Part shown: positions 11,242-22,432 of the stretch, in pieces
Numbering within the stretch: the stretch's first letter is position 1
Layout: the number at the start of each line of letters is the position of its first letter
DNA from: Magnaporthiopsis rhizophila
Lineage: Eukaryota; Ascomycota; Sordariomycetes; Magnaporthales; Magnaporthaceae
Assembly: GCA_003049465.1 (NCBI GenBank)
Contig: PYSS01000188.1
Coordinates: 1 to 45,497, forward strand
Length of the DNA stretch: 45,497 nt
Reading direction: 5' to 3'
The notes under the pieces: model-generated
Seen by the model: the letters and a program-made list of their open reading frames with translations, nothing else
Told to the model about the DNA's origin: nothing
Databases searched by the model: none
Program-made: the position numbers and the translations under genes

Positions 11242-12370
11242 CTAGTGCCCCTTAAGCCATTTCAGCATCTGCTCATAAGCCGTCTCCTGCGCCGTCTTGA
11301 TGCCGGCGTTGTCGTACTCGCCAACGACGGCGAAACCTGTACACAAATGGCGTCAGAAAAGCGTGGAAAACAAGGAAACAAATCACGCAAGCACTCACCA
11401 TGAGGCACGCCAGGGTATACCTGCACCTCGTGCTCGACATTGTCCTTGGAGAAGGCGTCCTCAAGCGCGGTCCGGACGTCGTCGGGGAACAGCGGGTCGC
11501 TCTCGACGCAAACGAGGCTCAGCGGGGCCTTGACGCCGGCGAAGTCGTCCGTGGCCACCATGGACGGGTGCGCGAGGGCGCCGGCCTTGATGTGGGGGCC
11601 GTCCGTCTTGGGGCCGGTCTCCTCGTCGGCCGGCCCCTGCAGCAGGCGCTCGGCCGCGAGCAGGATGACGTAGCGACCGCCGAAGCAGTAGCCCACGGCG
11701 TAGATGCCGCCGCCGTTGGAGATGGCGTCGGCGAACTCGCCCTTTGCGGCGTCGAGCACCTTGTGCAGGATCGGCATCACCTTCTCCCCCGTGTGGCGGG
11801 CGATCCACATGTCGATCATGAAGCTCTTGGCCGCCTCGGCCGCCTTGAGCTTGATCTGGTCCAGCAGCGTCAGGCCGTCCCCGGGCGCCGAGGCCGAGCT
11901 GGGGAAGGCGTCGCCCTCGAACAGGTCGGGCATGACCACGACGAAGCCCTCGGCCGCGAACTTGTCGGCCTGGATCTGGTTGTTGGCCGACTTGAAGCCC
12001 GTGGCGCCCGTCAGGAGCAGCAGCAGCTTCGCCGGCGCGTGCGGGTAGTCGGCCGGCTTGGAGATGTAGACATCGACCCCGCCCAGCTTCCTAGTCTCGC
12101 CGGACCCGGACTGGCCCGCGGCTACGCACGGGTTCCGTTAGCAACCGAGCGACCCTTGCAAGAATCATGAGACGAAACACAGGGGTGTTTTGGTGATTGT
12201 GGGCGAGTTGAGGAGAACGAACGAGTTGGCCTGTCCGAGACGCAATGCTCGCCCATTGCCGGGCCCGTCTGCGCAGGGGTGTCGCCCGGGATCACCGGCT
12301 CCGTCGCGTCGCTGCTCGGAGCGGCCGCATCGCTCTCGGGAGCCTTGGCTGCGAGATCCGCATCGGTCAT
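11242..12370 (-). CDS. dienelactone hydrolase family protein
   Basis: Alpha/beta-hydrolase of 321 residues. Exons (minus) are 12370-12223, 12121-11399 and 11336-11242. Intron 1 (101 nt) has a TGCTAAC branch site and rejoins ...DRPT to PAGQ...; intron 2 (62 nt) has a GTGAGT donor and splits a glycine codon after VPH. The catalytic cysteine sits in GYCFGG near residue 193. The acid is likely in ESDPLFPDD and the histidine in YPGVPHGF near 289. These match the Cys-Asp-His triad of dienelactone hydrolases, which open lactone rings, but many fungal members have uncharacterised ester or thioester substrates. Residues 1-38 are an Ala/Ser/Glu-rich leader before MGEHC; starting at Met39 is an alternative. 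No signal peptide is evident, so it is probably cytosolic. Confidence 0.9.
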
Positions 12371-13295
12371 TGCGGTGGTATACCTCGGTCAGATGCACGA
12401 TGGTCGAAGTCCCCTGAGCTGTTGACGAATCAAAGCACGTCGACAACAGCTGCAATGTTTCTGTAGCTGAACCGGGATAACTGGGTCTCTATCTCGGAGA
12501 GGTGGTAGGTTCTGGACGAGAAGACAACAAATGCTCAGGTCGAGAACTTTTCACACGAGCTTAGAGCAATGTGTATCTAGACACGGCTGGTTTCCAAGGA
12601 GACGTCTCGAGGAGGTAGGTTCCCCTTTGTCCATCATGGGACGGTCTCGGATGACGGGAGCTGTAGCTTTGGGCAGGGTGGAGCCATGCTCTCTGGATCC
12701 TTAGTGACGTACCCCGCCTTGTGACGCCAGGCGGGGTGGGAGCTTCCCTGCGCTAACGGACAGGGCACCTGTCTCAGCCTTCATTATTCGTATCACGAAC
12801 TGTGTACCTAGTTTTGGCATACGAGCAGTGTTGTTCCACTTCTTCTACCATATGCAGCTGTCCTCGAGCGGTGTGAAACAACCGACCACCAGCGGCTGGC
12901 TATCTAGTGTCCTCAGCAGAGCTGTTCTCAGAAGCGAGCCTCTGATTGTAGGGAGTTGAAATGATAGCATTGGTAGGCGGGAGAGCCCGGAGCAGCTGCC
13001 CAAGTATTTGCTCCTCTCGCCGAGATCTGCAGCTCTAGCCGGACGCGAACTGCATTACATAATCATGGCAGGCAGCAACTGCCCCGACGGCTGTGGCGAC
13101 AGAACCCCGCTTGTTAATTACGGTGAAGCGACGCGGTTTTACGACGCGTCTCTTCCAACCTCATCGCTTGCAGATTTCGCCCCGACGTGATCGCCGTCAC
13201 ATTTGGTGTCGCAGGCCGCCCAACACGACAACCCGAGTGTATTCCGTCTGCGATATCCTGACTGGCCCTAGTCTATAATTTCCTCCGAGCAAAAA
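12371..13295. other. divergent promoter region between dienelactone hydrolase and RFA1
   Basis: 925 bp between two divergently transcribed genes with no supported reading frame. The RFA1-proximal part contains the ACGCGN cluster listed separately. Confidence 0.6.
13043..13149 (+). promoter_or_regulatory. MCB-like cluster upstream of RFA1
   Basis: A perfect MluI cell-cycle box, ACGCGT, lies at 13144-13149, about 150 bp upstream of the RFA1 start. Partial matches are ACGCGG at 13131-13136 and ACGCGA at 13043-13048. In yeasts this motif is bound by MBF and drives G1/S transcription of DNA-replication genes, RPA subunits included. Function here is inferred from position and target identity. Confidence 0.5.
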
Positions 13296-15450
13296 ATGTC
13301 CGAGGACGCCCGCAGCAAGATATCGCGGGGCGCGATTCAGTGAGTTTCTCCCCCCTCCTTTCGTAGCCGACTCGTCTAATACATGACGAACCGTTTTAGT
13401 GCCATCTTCACCGACCCCGACGATGCCAATGAGCGCTTCCCCGTGCCTATTCTCCAATGTCTTCAGATCAAGCTCCTCGAGAATAAGGCGGCGAACCCGG
13501 ACGTCCCTTCTCCGGAGCGGTATCGCGTAGTCCTCAGCGACATGGACAACTACATCCAGTGCATGCTGTCGACCCAAGCGAACCACATAATCCACGACGA
13601 TCAGCTCCGCAAGGGCAGCATCGTGCGTGTGCGTTCGTATTCGGCCAGCCAGCTCAAGGGCAGAAGCATTCTTGTGCTGCTTGATGTCGAGGTCATCGAG
13701 GAACTAGGCTGTTATGAGAAGCTCGGCGAGCCCACGAGCATCGAGGCCAGAGGGGACCTAGCTACCACCAGCACCACAATCGGAGGCACGGGTTTCTACG
13801 GCGCCAAGCCTGAGCCTGAGATGGAGCCCGAGCCCAAGCCCCAGATACGCCAACAGATGCCGTCACGGGCAGCTGGCAGTGGGGCGGGCGGCGGCGGCGG
13901 CAACGGCGGCGGAGGCGGCGGCGGCGGAGGCGGAGGCGGCAGTCGCAGTGGCCCGGCTAGCAACCCCAACGCTGTCGTCTACCCCATCGAGTCGCTCTCT
14001 CCCTACCAGCACAAGTGGACTATCAAGGCGCGCGTCTCGAGCAAGTCGGACATCCGGACCTGGCACAAGTCGAGCGGCGAGGGCAAGCTTTTCAGCGTCA
14101 ACCTGCTAGACGAGACTGGCGAGATCAAGGCGACCGCCTTCAACAACGAGTGCGAAAAGTTTTTCGACGTGCTGCAGGAGAACCAGGTCTACTACATCTC
14201 GAGCCCGTGTCGGGTCCAGATGGCCAAGAAGCAGTTCACGAACCTGCCAAACGACTACGAGCTGACCTTTGAGGATGGGACCCAGATCGAGAAGGCCGAG
14301 GATCAGACTGACGTGCCCAAGGTCCGCTTCAACTTCTGCAATATTCAGGAGCTGCAGGAGGTCGAGAAGGACGCAACAGTTGATGTCATCGGCGTGCTCA
14401 AGGAGGCCGCCGACATCACGCAGATCGTATCCAAGAACAGCGGCAAGTCTTTTGACAAGCGCGAGCTCACCATTGTTGACGACTCGGGCTACTCGGTCCG
14501 CATGACCATCTGGGGCAACACGGCGCTGGGCTTCGATGCCAAACCCGAGTCCGTCATCGCCTTCAAGGGCGCCAAGGTTGGCGACTTCGGCGGCCGCTCG
14601 CTCTCGCTGCTGTCCTCTGGCACCATGACTCTGGACCCGGACATCCCTGAGGCGCACCGGCTCAAGGGCTGGTACGACTCGGCCGGTAGGTCCAACAACT
14701 TTTCCACGCACAACGCGGGCAGCCTGGGCGCCGCCACGGGTCGCCAGGACGAGCTCAAGACCGTCTCGCAGGTCAAGGACGAGGGTCTGGGAATGGAAGG
14801 CGAGGCCGCCTACTTCAACCTCAAGGCCACCATCGTTTTCATCCGCCAGGAGAACTTTGCCTACCCGGCTTGCATGAGCCAGAACTGCAGCAAGAAGGTT
14901 ATAGAAGATGGCGACGTCTGGCGCTGCGAGAGGTGCCAGATCTCGCACCCACGCCCCGAGTACCGGTATATCATGTAAGTTTGTGTTGTCTCGTGATGCT
15001 GGCGAGAAATACCACACTTGGACCGTGGCTTGTCTTGTCGGCTAACAGAAAAATAAAAAAACAATGACAGGAGCGTCAATGTCAACGACCACACGGGGCA
15101 GCTGTGGGTCAGCTGTTTCGACGACGTCGGCCGCATCATCATGGGCCAGACGGCAGACGAGCTGATGGCTCTGAAGGAGGAGGACGAGGAACGCTTTACT
15201 CGAGCGTTCGAGTCTGCCAACTGCCGGAAGCTGAGCTTCAGGTGTCGGGCGAAGATGGACACTTTTGGGGAAATGCAACGGTGAGTTTTGCCGTAGCTGC
15301 CACTGACCGCCAGAAGAGGAATGTTTGCTGACAAATGACCCCGACTTGCTTGCCAACAGTGTGCGTTACCAGGTCATGAGCGCCAGCCCCATGGATTGGA
15401 AGGGAGAGGCCGCCAAGCTCACGGAACTGATCAAGCAATTCGAACTCTGA
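13296..15450 (+). CDS. rfa1: replication protein A large subunit (RPA70)
   Basis: Largest subunit of the heterotrimeric single-stranded-DNA-binding complex used in replication, repair and recombination. Exons are 13296-13339, 13400-14974, 15071-15280 and 15360-15450, with introns of 60, 96 and 79 nt, giving 639 residues. The N-terminal OB fold (residues about 1-115) begins ISRGAIHAIF. A linker follows with a run of about 20 glycines (near residues 175-198). DBD-A starts at YPIESLSPYQHKWTIKARV and DBD-B covers the middle. DBD-C carries the zinc ribbon CMSQNC...WRCERC near residues 506-529 (CX4C and CX2C) and ends with the MSVNVNDHTGQLWVSCFDDVG strand region. The length is slightly above the usual 600-620 because of the Gly/Glu-Pro-rich linker. 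The protein acts in the nucleus. Confidence 0.96.
13880..13948 (+). repeat. GGC/GGN-rich polyglycine tract inside RFA1
   Basis: A run of GGC and GGA codons encodes an almost pure glycine stretch in the flexible linker between the N-terminal OB fold and DBD-A. It keeps the frame and is therefore probably a tolerated length-variable tract. Confidence 0.85.
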
Positions 15451-16240
15451 GGCTCCGTGGTGTGGTATGCATGTATCCAGCTCTCTTTGTCGGGTTATGA
15501 AGCCAGATTCGGCTGTTAGTCATCTTTCTGTGCGGATAGGTACAATTCGCTGGACTGCACGGATTTGTTTTCGCCGACTTGGTAGTTCGGACGGTCAAAG
15601 GTAGATTGACGCGGGCAGACAGACTACTTTTATCGATGTCACAATGTTACCGATATGTAGATGTGGCGGGTTCCTGGCTTGGAACCCCGTCCAGGAGAGC
15701 GGGCATGGGATGAACCGAGAAGTCAGGTACTTCGCTATGACCACCATCAATGGAATCCGATAAATCATTCACAAGGGTGTCGTCCCATGTCAATCAGATT
15801 GGATGTGGTGTATATACCATAAAAAAAAAATATAGGCAGTGAATCTATGTCTGCCTATCCTTTTGAGCTCCAAAGTCTAATCATGTCGACCTCGACCTGC
15901 TCCGGCAGTGCATGTACCGCTTCACCTTCCATGTATCAAAAAGCAAAGAAAGAAAGCAAGATACCACTCCAGGCGCCACAGATTCCCGTCATGTATTTTA
16001 AGAGGCGGACCCGATTAGGGACGCCCTTCCAGTCGCCTTGTCTACCCACTGTTGTGCAAAAAAAAACTCATCTCCAGCCCAACAGTCGGGACGTCTAATT
16101 AGGTAGGCTATACGTGCTCTACCTGGAAAGGTAGATGGCATCCGTCCGTCCCCTTGCGCGCTGTCCGGTGTTTTGCAGCTGGCTTCATCGAGAAGGAGAG
16201 CAAAATGTTAGCTCCATCAGAAAGGTATGCCGCTGGTCAT
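15451..16240. other. convergent 3' intergenic region RFA1/CSN3
   Basis: 790 bp between convergent stop codons. It contains an A-run at about 15820-15830 and short AT-rich segments consistent with 3' untranslated regions. No gene is seen. Confidence 0.5.
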
Positions 16241-17894
16241 TTACGACATGATGTCCTCGTCGTCATCCGCCATGATGTTGCTCAAGTCGAGACCGGCATC
16301 CTTGCTGTCCTTATCACGCTTCTGGTCCTTGATGGCCAACCGGATGAGATCCTTGCTGGTGCCCAGCCTCTCTTTGGTTGCCCTGTATTCGGCGGCAAGG
16401 TGGCTGATGCGCCCGGCGGCGTCTGCGATCTGGCGGGCCAGCTCGTGCTCGGATCTACCGTCGTCGTCGCCGTCCAGGAACACGAGACAAGGGACGCCGG
16501 CGCCGGCCGAGAGGGGCGGCTCGATGACGGCCCGCAGCATGCCCGAGGCGACCATGCTCTCGATGAGGGCGGCCATGTCGGCGTCGGTCGCGGCCGGCTC
16601 GCCTGTAACGGCGCTCTTGGTCCGCTCGCGCACCTCGGACAGCGAGATCCTGCTGTAGATGTCGCGCAGCCTGGCGATCTGCCACTTTTGATGGGACTCG
16701 AGCACCTCGCGCACGAGGCCCTCGTTGCCGTCCTCGACGAGCTGGGCCTGCGAAGCCTCGATGCAGCGCCGGAGCGCGGCGCCGTTGCCCGACCCGACGA
16801 ACTCGTCGCCGATGTGGACGTAAGGACCGGCCAGGACCGCGTACGTTTTAGCCACGCGGTCGCTGGCGAGCGGCGGCGCGGGGCCCGATACGCGGCCCTC
16901 GTCCAGTAGGCTGACGAGCACCCACTTCTTGAAGGCCTCGACCATGGCGCGGCTGAGGCCGGTGTCACGGCAGGGGTGCGACGCTGCGCGGCCGAAGGCC
17001 TCCTTGGCCCCGCGCCAGTCGCGCCGTGAGCAACAAGCCAGTCCCACGAGCCAGTCGTACTCGATGACCTGCAGCGGCGTCAGGCGTGTCGTCAAGCCCG
17101 TGTCCTTGGTGACGTAGGACGAAGGGTCCAGCTTCGGATCACAGAGAGTGATGGTGCGTGGGTCCGGCTGGTTGGTCATGTTCGGGTAGTAGAGTATGCT
17201 CTTGCTGGTGACGGCGAGGGTGGGCTCTATGACGTTGCTGAAGTATGCCAGCCTCACTAGCGTAAGGTGGTTCGACGTGAGCATGGAGCCCGAAGGGTCG
17301 ACTCTTAATAGAGCATCCGCAAGGAGCGGGACGGCAATGGAGGCCTAGGGGAAGAGGCAGCGTTCGGTCAGTCTCTGATCGGCAGCTTCCTCATGCATGC
17401 CTCGCCTCGTTCTCGCCCTCTTGTAGCGGCGGGCGCTCATACCGGCATTATCTGACCGCTGCCAACGGCGGTAAACAGGTTTGTAAAAGGCACGCCATAG
17501 TAGCGCATCTGGATTGGGTCGAAGCGGCGGAGGAACAAGATTATGCGCTCGGCCAGGCCTTCGTCGTACTGATGCTGGGACCGCCCCAGGTCTGCAGATG
17601 AAGGCATGAGGGCATCGAGGATGGCGAGGTAGGATATTGAGTGGATTTGTGGGCTGAGACACTAGCAGGTCGCAGACGAGGTTAGCGCAGGGCGTGATGT
17701 GACGGGAAGGCTAGACAGATAGAGGCACGCACGTCGAGCAGGCTCCGGGCGTTAGCGGCGATGGCAGTGCCCTCGTCCTTGAACACCTGGGTTATGTTGT
17801 TGATATGGTTCTTAACCGCCTTGTTGTAGGCATCGTGGTCGCCCAGGACGGCCTCTGTCGGGAACTCCAGCAGCACCGTCGCACAGTGATCCAT
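16241..17894 (-). CDS. csn3: COP9 signalosome subunit 3
   Basis: Predicted 494-residue PCI-type subunit of the COP9 signalosome, the nuclear/cytoplasmic complex that removes Nedd8 from cullin-RING ubiquitin ligases. Exons (minus) are 17894-17733, 17661-17443 and 17344-16241, all in phase 0, with introns of 71 and 98 nt (GTGCGT and GTATGA donors). The CSN3-like block SNHLTLVRLAYFSNVIEPTL lies near residues 150-170. A helical-repeat segment follows, then a winged-helix-like stretch around SRISLSEVRERTKSAV...ADMAALIESMVASGMLRAVI (residues about 365-420) that fits the end of a PCI domain. The acidic tail DDDEDIMS resembles the short C-terminal extensions of this subunit. Identification rests on the pattern of conserved blocks; another PCI protein such as a proteasome-lid subunit is less likely. 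Confidence 0.8.
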
Positions 17895-19933
17895 GGCGGG
17901 CGACGGCTGTCCCTACTCGCGTGGGTTGTCGGTCGGGCTGGATCAGACGACAGGGGAGGCTGTGGTTCGGAGGGGCGCGAGCCTCGTCGGGTCGGCGGCG
18001 GCAGCAATGCGGTTCTATGACGGAATTGCCCGCATGCTCGTCCAAGCGTCCCTTTTGTGTGTTGGCCTGGCTTCCTTCTGTCGCATCAGGAGTGCGGATC
18101 CGACCGTCGGGGTCTTGATGTCTGATTCCGAATGCTGTCTACCTGTAGGTGTGTGTGTGCAGGGCGGCCGAGCTCAACTCGCAGCTGTGCGGGCAGGCTG
18201 CAGGAAGTCGCCACAAGCTCCGCTGGTGTTGCGCCTTCCCCCACCAACCAACCAACCATTGCTCGAACATCCCCGCCTTTTCAGCGATCCAGCGAATCCA
18301 CCCGCGTAAATAGACGTCCGATTGCCTAAATGGGGAAGACCCAGATACCCACCAATTGCCCCGTCGGCTTCCATTGTCGAGCTGTATCAGGGTACTTCTG
18401 CGAGCAGATCGAAGGCCGGCGAAAGGGTATATGGACCTAGGATATCTACTGAAATTGATAGCAGTAAGGTTAGCGACAGCTTGGAGCGTTTAGTAAGTGA
18501 CGGATCTATGACGCGCAAATGGAGGATGTATTCATGCAGGTCGATTGCTGATTTGCTCCCCCGGTGATTGGCCAAGTGCTGTCGCGACGGATGATCTACG
18601 AAAAGTTTCACAAGGGAAATGGAGGAGAATAAGGTCGAAAAATAAAGAAAGAGACGGGCAGGAAAGAGGACAGGAAAAGATGGATGTAGCATATTTTGGT
18701 AAATCCGGCACACAGTGTCAAAGACACTGCTGGGGGCTCCAACTGCCGCAGCCACTTGGCGGAGGTAATCAGCCACAGCGACACATTGTGGCTTGTGGCT
18801 TGCACTGCATATCTCAACGACGGATTACAAGTACACATTCCAAGCCGCCAGGCTCAACCGCTAGTAGAGTTTTTAATTGCAACCTCGCTATTAGTTCCTA
18901 ATGGTCGTTTCCAACCTTTCCTAGCTCGCATCCGGGACCACTGATTCCGAGAGGCTGTGCATGCTTCGAACGATGCCACAGCATATTCCTCTCGGCGCGG
19001 ACCTTGGCACATTGTTTCCGGTTCAACTTGAAAAATCAAGTTTCGAGACAGAGTTTCGGAAAAACCAATCCCATTCTTACCCTCAACCGTAGCCCGCAAG
19101 ACTTGGGCCTTGGAAAGAGTCGAGTGTCTGGACTCAAGGTCTTGGCGGCCTCAGTATCGATAGCTTCACTGGCGGCAGAATCAGACAGCCCTGGTGGTGC
19201 AAAGGCGGAAAGTGAAGATCTTATGTTCCTATAGCAGGAAGATATCTGCGGTGATGCGGGGGGTTCCTGTGTATAGTACATCCGGATCGATGCCCCTGTC
19301 GTTGGCGAGGGTATGGAGAAAAAAAAGAAAGAGAAAAGAACTGCCAGCCTCCTGCAACCATTCTTCTGCCGCTGTCCACCCACGGCGTAAATCTGGTCCT
19401 TGCCGGTCCCGCAAAAAGATCTGTGCAGCTCTAGGAAACGCATCCTGATATCTCATCCAACGGAATCCGGTCCTGTGTATGTATTGTGTATGTATAGATG
19501 AGGCCAGTTTTAGATAGCCGGGGAGGTGATCGAGGTCGAGGACACCGGAGGAGAGATGGAAGGACGAGTAGAGAGACCTGATGAAGCCGTAGAAGAGATT
19601 AGATAAAAATAATCCAAAGTGAAGATGGATCAAGCGAGCCATCCAGGTCTCGCCAAAAGATCTTAAGCAGCGCTTGGCGTGATCCGGGTTCTCGCGTCGA
19701 CACGAGGAGAATTATTTCTGGCATACTGCCACGGGAAGAGAGGAGAGTATCTCGTTGGCTGCCTGCCGTTGAAACTGAGGACCTGCTGGACTTGGAGCCC
19801 CTGCCGCGAACTGCTCCATATATGTTCATCTTTCAGTGATTTTCGTTTGGTTATTGTTTTCTTAGCATCTCTTTTTATGTTCTACATCTGAGGGGGATCT
19901 GATGCGAAGGTGGCGTGGGCGCGGCGGAACAGT
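17895..19933. other. gene-free stretch between CSN3 and the CCCH gene
   Basis: About 2 kb holding the CSN3 promoter (right after 17894) and the 3' flank of the CCCH zinc-finger gene. The longest frame (18387-18776, minus, 129 codons) is leucine/serine-rich without recognisable domains and was not accepted. Short CAAC repeats occur near 18240-18260. Confidence 0.45.
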
Positions 19934-22432
19934 CTAGGCATCGTCGTCACCGGGGTTAGTGAGCTTGGCGCCGCTGCCGAGGCCGTGGCTGGAGTCGGTG
20001 CTGCCCGAGGACTTGGGCGACGACTGCAGGGCGCCGAACATGTTGGCGGTGGCGAAGCGGTTGCCACCGCGGCTGTCTGGCGCAGCCTGCTGCTGGCTAC
20101 GAGGGCGGGCAGCACCAGACGAGGTCACGTCGACGGGGGCGGGCACGGGCGTGCCAACGGCGCCCCAGTGTGCGCCGGGGCCGCTGCCAGCACGAAGGGC
20201 ACCAATGTCGTCATCTGGTTTATATTAATATTTTAGAATCTAGTATACATTGGTGCGCATCTCTCGCGCAAGATTTCTGGCCCGGACCAAGTGTCCCCGA
20301 AGGGAGGACCACCCCTCTCTAGTACTTACGGGTGGGGCCGGGGAAGGTGGGGAAGGCGGAGGTGCCACCGCGGCCGCTCTGCTGGTAGCCCTCGCGGGCC
20401 AGGCCGAAGACGGGCGCCTGGGGACGCGGCGAGGCGGCCTCGGCCGGGCGGCGCCACGGCAGCTGGCGGATGTGCTGCTCGCGGGCAGCACCGGTCGGCA
20501 CCATCTGGCCGTACCGGACGCCGATCGGGCCCGAGGGGGCCGGCGCCATCATGTCGCCGCCGCCGCCGCCGAGGGTGCGGCCACCACCGAGCACCAGCGC
20601 GTGCTCGTCGCCGGGGCCGCCCATCAGGGCGCCCTGGAGCTCCGCCTGATGGCGGCGCCACCAGGGCGGGAACCCGTGGAACAGGCCCAGCGACAGCTGC
20701 GTGGCCTTGTCGTACGGCATCTCGTGCTTGTACTTGCAGCCCTGCTGGGTGAAGGCGCAGATGCCCTCGTGCACCCACTTGTCGCAGTAGACCTTGGTGC
20801 GCTTGGGGGAGGTCGGCGGTGGCTGGCTGGCCACAATGGTATCGATGCGCGACTAGGTTTGGTTTCTTGGGTTAGCATGTTTCGCCTTGAAGGTCTGATG
20901 CTGTTCCTTTTCCTGGTCAAGAACGCCCGATCTGCTAGATGCTCGGGCAGGTGGATTATTGTCTTTAGAGAAGTGGGGATCAGGGAGTTTCCGGAGGAAG
21001 CCAAGACTCGGGATTGGGGCGTGGAAACAGCGCTGATGACATTCACAAGGTCCCAGGGGCGATTATAGGGCAAAAAGGTAGAGGGAGGGAGGCAAGGGGC
21101 AGAACCAAAGAAGTAGGAAGCTGCTTTATACCTGGACATTGTCGGGAGAGCCTCGGAGAGGCACCAGGGACGATGAACCGGGGTCAGTCTGCCACAGAGG
21201 AGAAGGGTGCCAAGTTAGGAGATTGTCCCTCTCGCGAAGTGTGCTGTGTCTTGTGCTGTGACGGAAAGGGCAGAATAAAAGGCGTAGGGGGCTCCAGGTT
21301 TATTTTTGAGAAGGGCAGAAGCAATGACAGAGTATGGTACAGAGGGACCAAGCTTGCGATGGATACAGGCAGAGGAAATAATAGAGTTTGGCACGGAAAG
21401 CACCAGATTTGTATGGGCTAAAGGCAGAGAAACCGAAAAGTGTGGTACAAATGGGGGGAAGCTTGTGATAGGTGGAGGTAGGGGAAATGATAAGAGTTTG
21501 GCACAAGGGGAACCGGATTTGTATGGGCTAGAGGCAGAGAAAATGATAAAGTGTGGTATAGAGGGGAAGGAAATTCGGATGGATAAAACCAGGGAGATGG
21601 TAGAGTCTGGCACGGAAGGAAGCAGATTCGTACTGGATAGGGGCAGAGGAAGCAACAGAGTGTTATGTAGAAAGACGTCCAGCCGCCATCTCCTGCAGTA
21701 ACCTCCTGCAGCAGAAAGTGCTTTTCCCTGGATACTCGGGCAAGTAGCCTCTGTATCCAGTGAGCAAGGGACTAGGTGTTTGCCCGCCGCTTGGCAGAGC
21801 CGGGAGACTATGTGGCGATAGAAGAAAACATGGGAAAAACTTACGGTCTGGGCGGCAAAGGGTGTGGCCATCTGGACGGGCTGGTGGTAGACGGAACGGC
21901 CGCCATGGCCGGCGACGGCGGGAACAGGGAGGATCGCCATGCCCGGGGCGCTGAGCTGGATGGCGGGAACGTCGACAAGGGGCGGGAGCATGTCGGCGGG
22001 GATCAGCTTGGTGCAGCGGCCATTGCCGCGGTCCAGGTAGTAGTCGCCCTGGTTGTTGCGGACGATCTCGCCGGCGAGGTGGGTGCGGGCGATTTCGCCC
22101 GTGAAGCGACGCTCGGCCTGGTGGCTGAAGGCACCCTTGGCCTCGTCGTCGCTGGCATTGTAGATATCGTCGTCGTTGGTGCCGGCCGACGTGGCATGCT
22201 CGCCTTGCTGGTGGCGCATGCTATCCGTGTTGTGGAGGCGGACGCTGCCCGACATCATCTCCTTTCCAGCTGCCCAGAGCTCTCGGAGGCGCTCCTCGGC
22301 GAATGTGGTCTGGTTCGCCTGAGCGATGGTCTCGCCAAGGCGGTTGGCAGGAAGCATTCCAGCGAAACCCTGGGCCTTGAAGGCGTCATCAGGGTTGTTG
22401 TTGGAGAGCACCTTGCGATCGTTGGCGGACAT
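19934..22432 (-). CDS. CCCH-type zinc-finger protein (C-x8-C-x6-C-x3-H)
   Basis: Predicted RNA-binding-type protein of 463 residues. Exons (minus) are 22432-21845, 20852-20330 and 20214-19934, in frame across introns of 992 and 115 nt. Residues 1-196 contain DDAFKAQGFAGMLPANRLGETIAQANQTTFAEERLRELW and a GDYYLDRGNGRCTKLIPADMLPPL block seen in fungal C-x8-C-x5-C-x3-H proteins. The single zinc finger, CDKWVHEGICAFTQQGCKYKH, begins near residue 213. The C-terminal half is Gly/Pro-rich and probably disordered. The start is preceded by a CT-rich leader (AATACAAGATG). The minus frame stays open for 411 further codons upstream, to 23665, so a much longer N-terminal form cannot be excluded. The 992-nt intron 1 is far longer than usual for such a gene; its donor GTAAGT and branch GCTAAC are strong. 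Its RNA target and pathway are unknown. Confidence 0.8.
21268..21665. repeat. 55-bp degenerate minisatellite inside intron 1 of the CCCH gene
   Basis: On the plus strand a GGCAGAG(A/G)AA...GTNTGGNA... unit recurs with starts at 21314, 21368, 21423, 21478, 21533, 21588 and 21642. The spacing is 54-55 bp. A poorer copy starts near 21268. The copies differ by scattered substitutions, which suggests an old tandem array. It lies wholly inside the 992-nt intron and accounts for much of its excess length. Confidence 0.8.

Noticed and set aside
14106..15017. 303-codon minus-strand frame opposite RFA1
   Set aside because: It is antisense to the conserved RPA DNA-binding domains and zinc ribbon.
18387..18776. 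129-codon minus-strand frame between CSN3 and the CCCH gene
   Set aside because: No recognisable domain, no leader or splice signals, and biased hydrophobic composition from AT-rich DNA.
20250..21068. 272-codon plus-strand frame opposite CCCH exon 2
   Set aside because: It covers the complement of the zinc-finger exon and then intron sequence, with no domain of its own.
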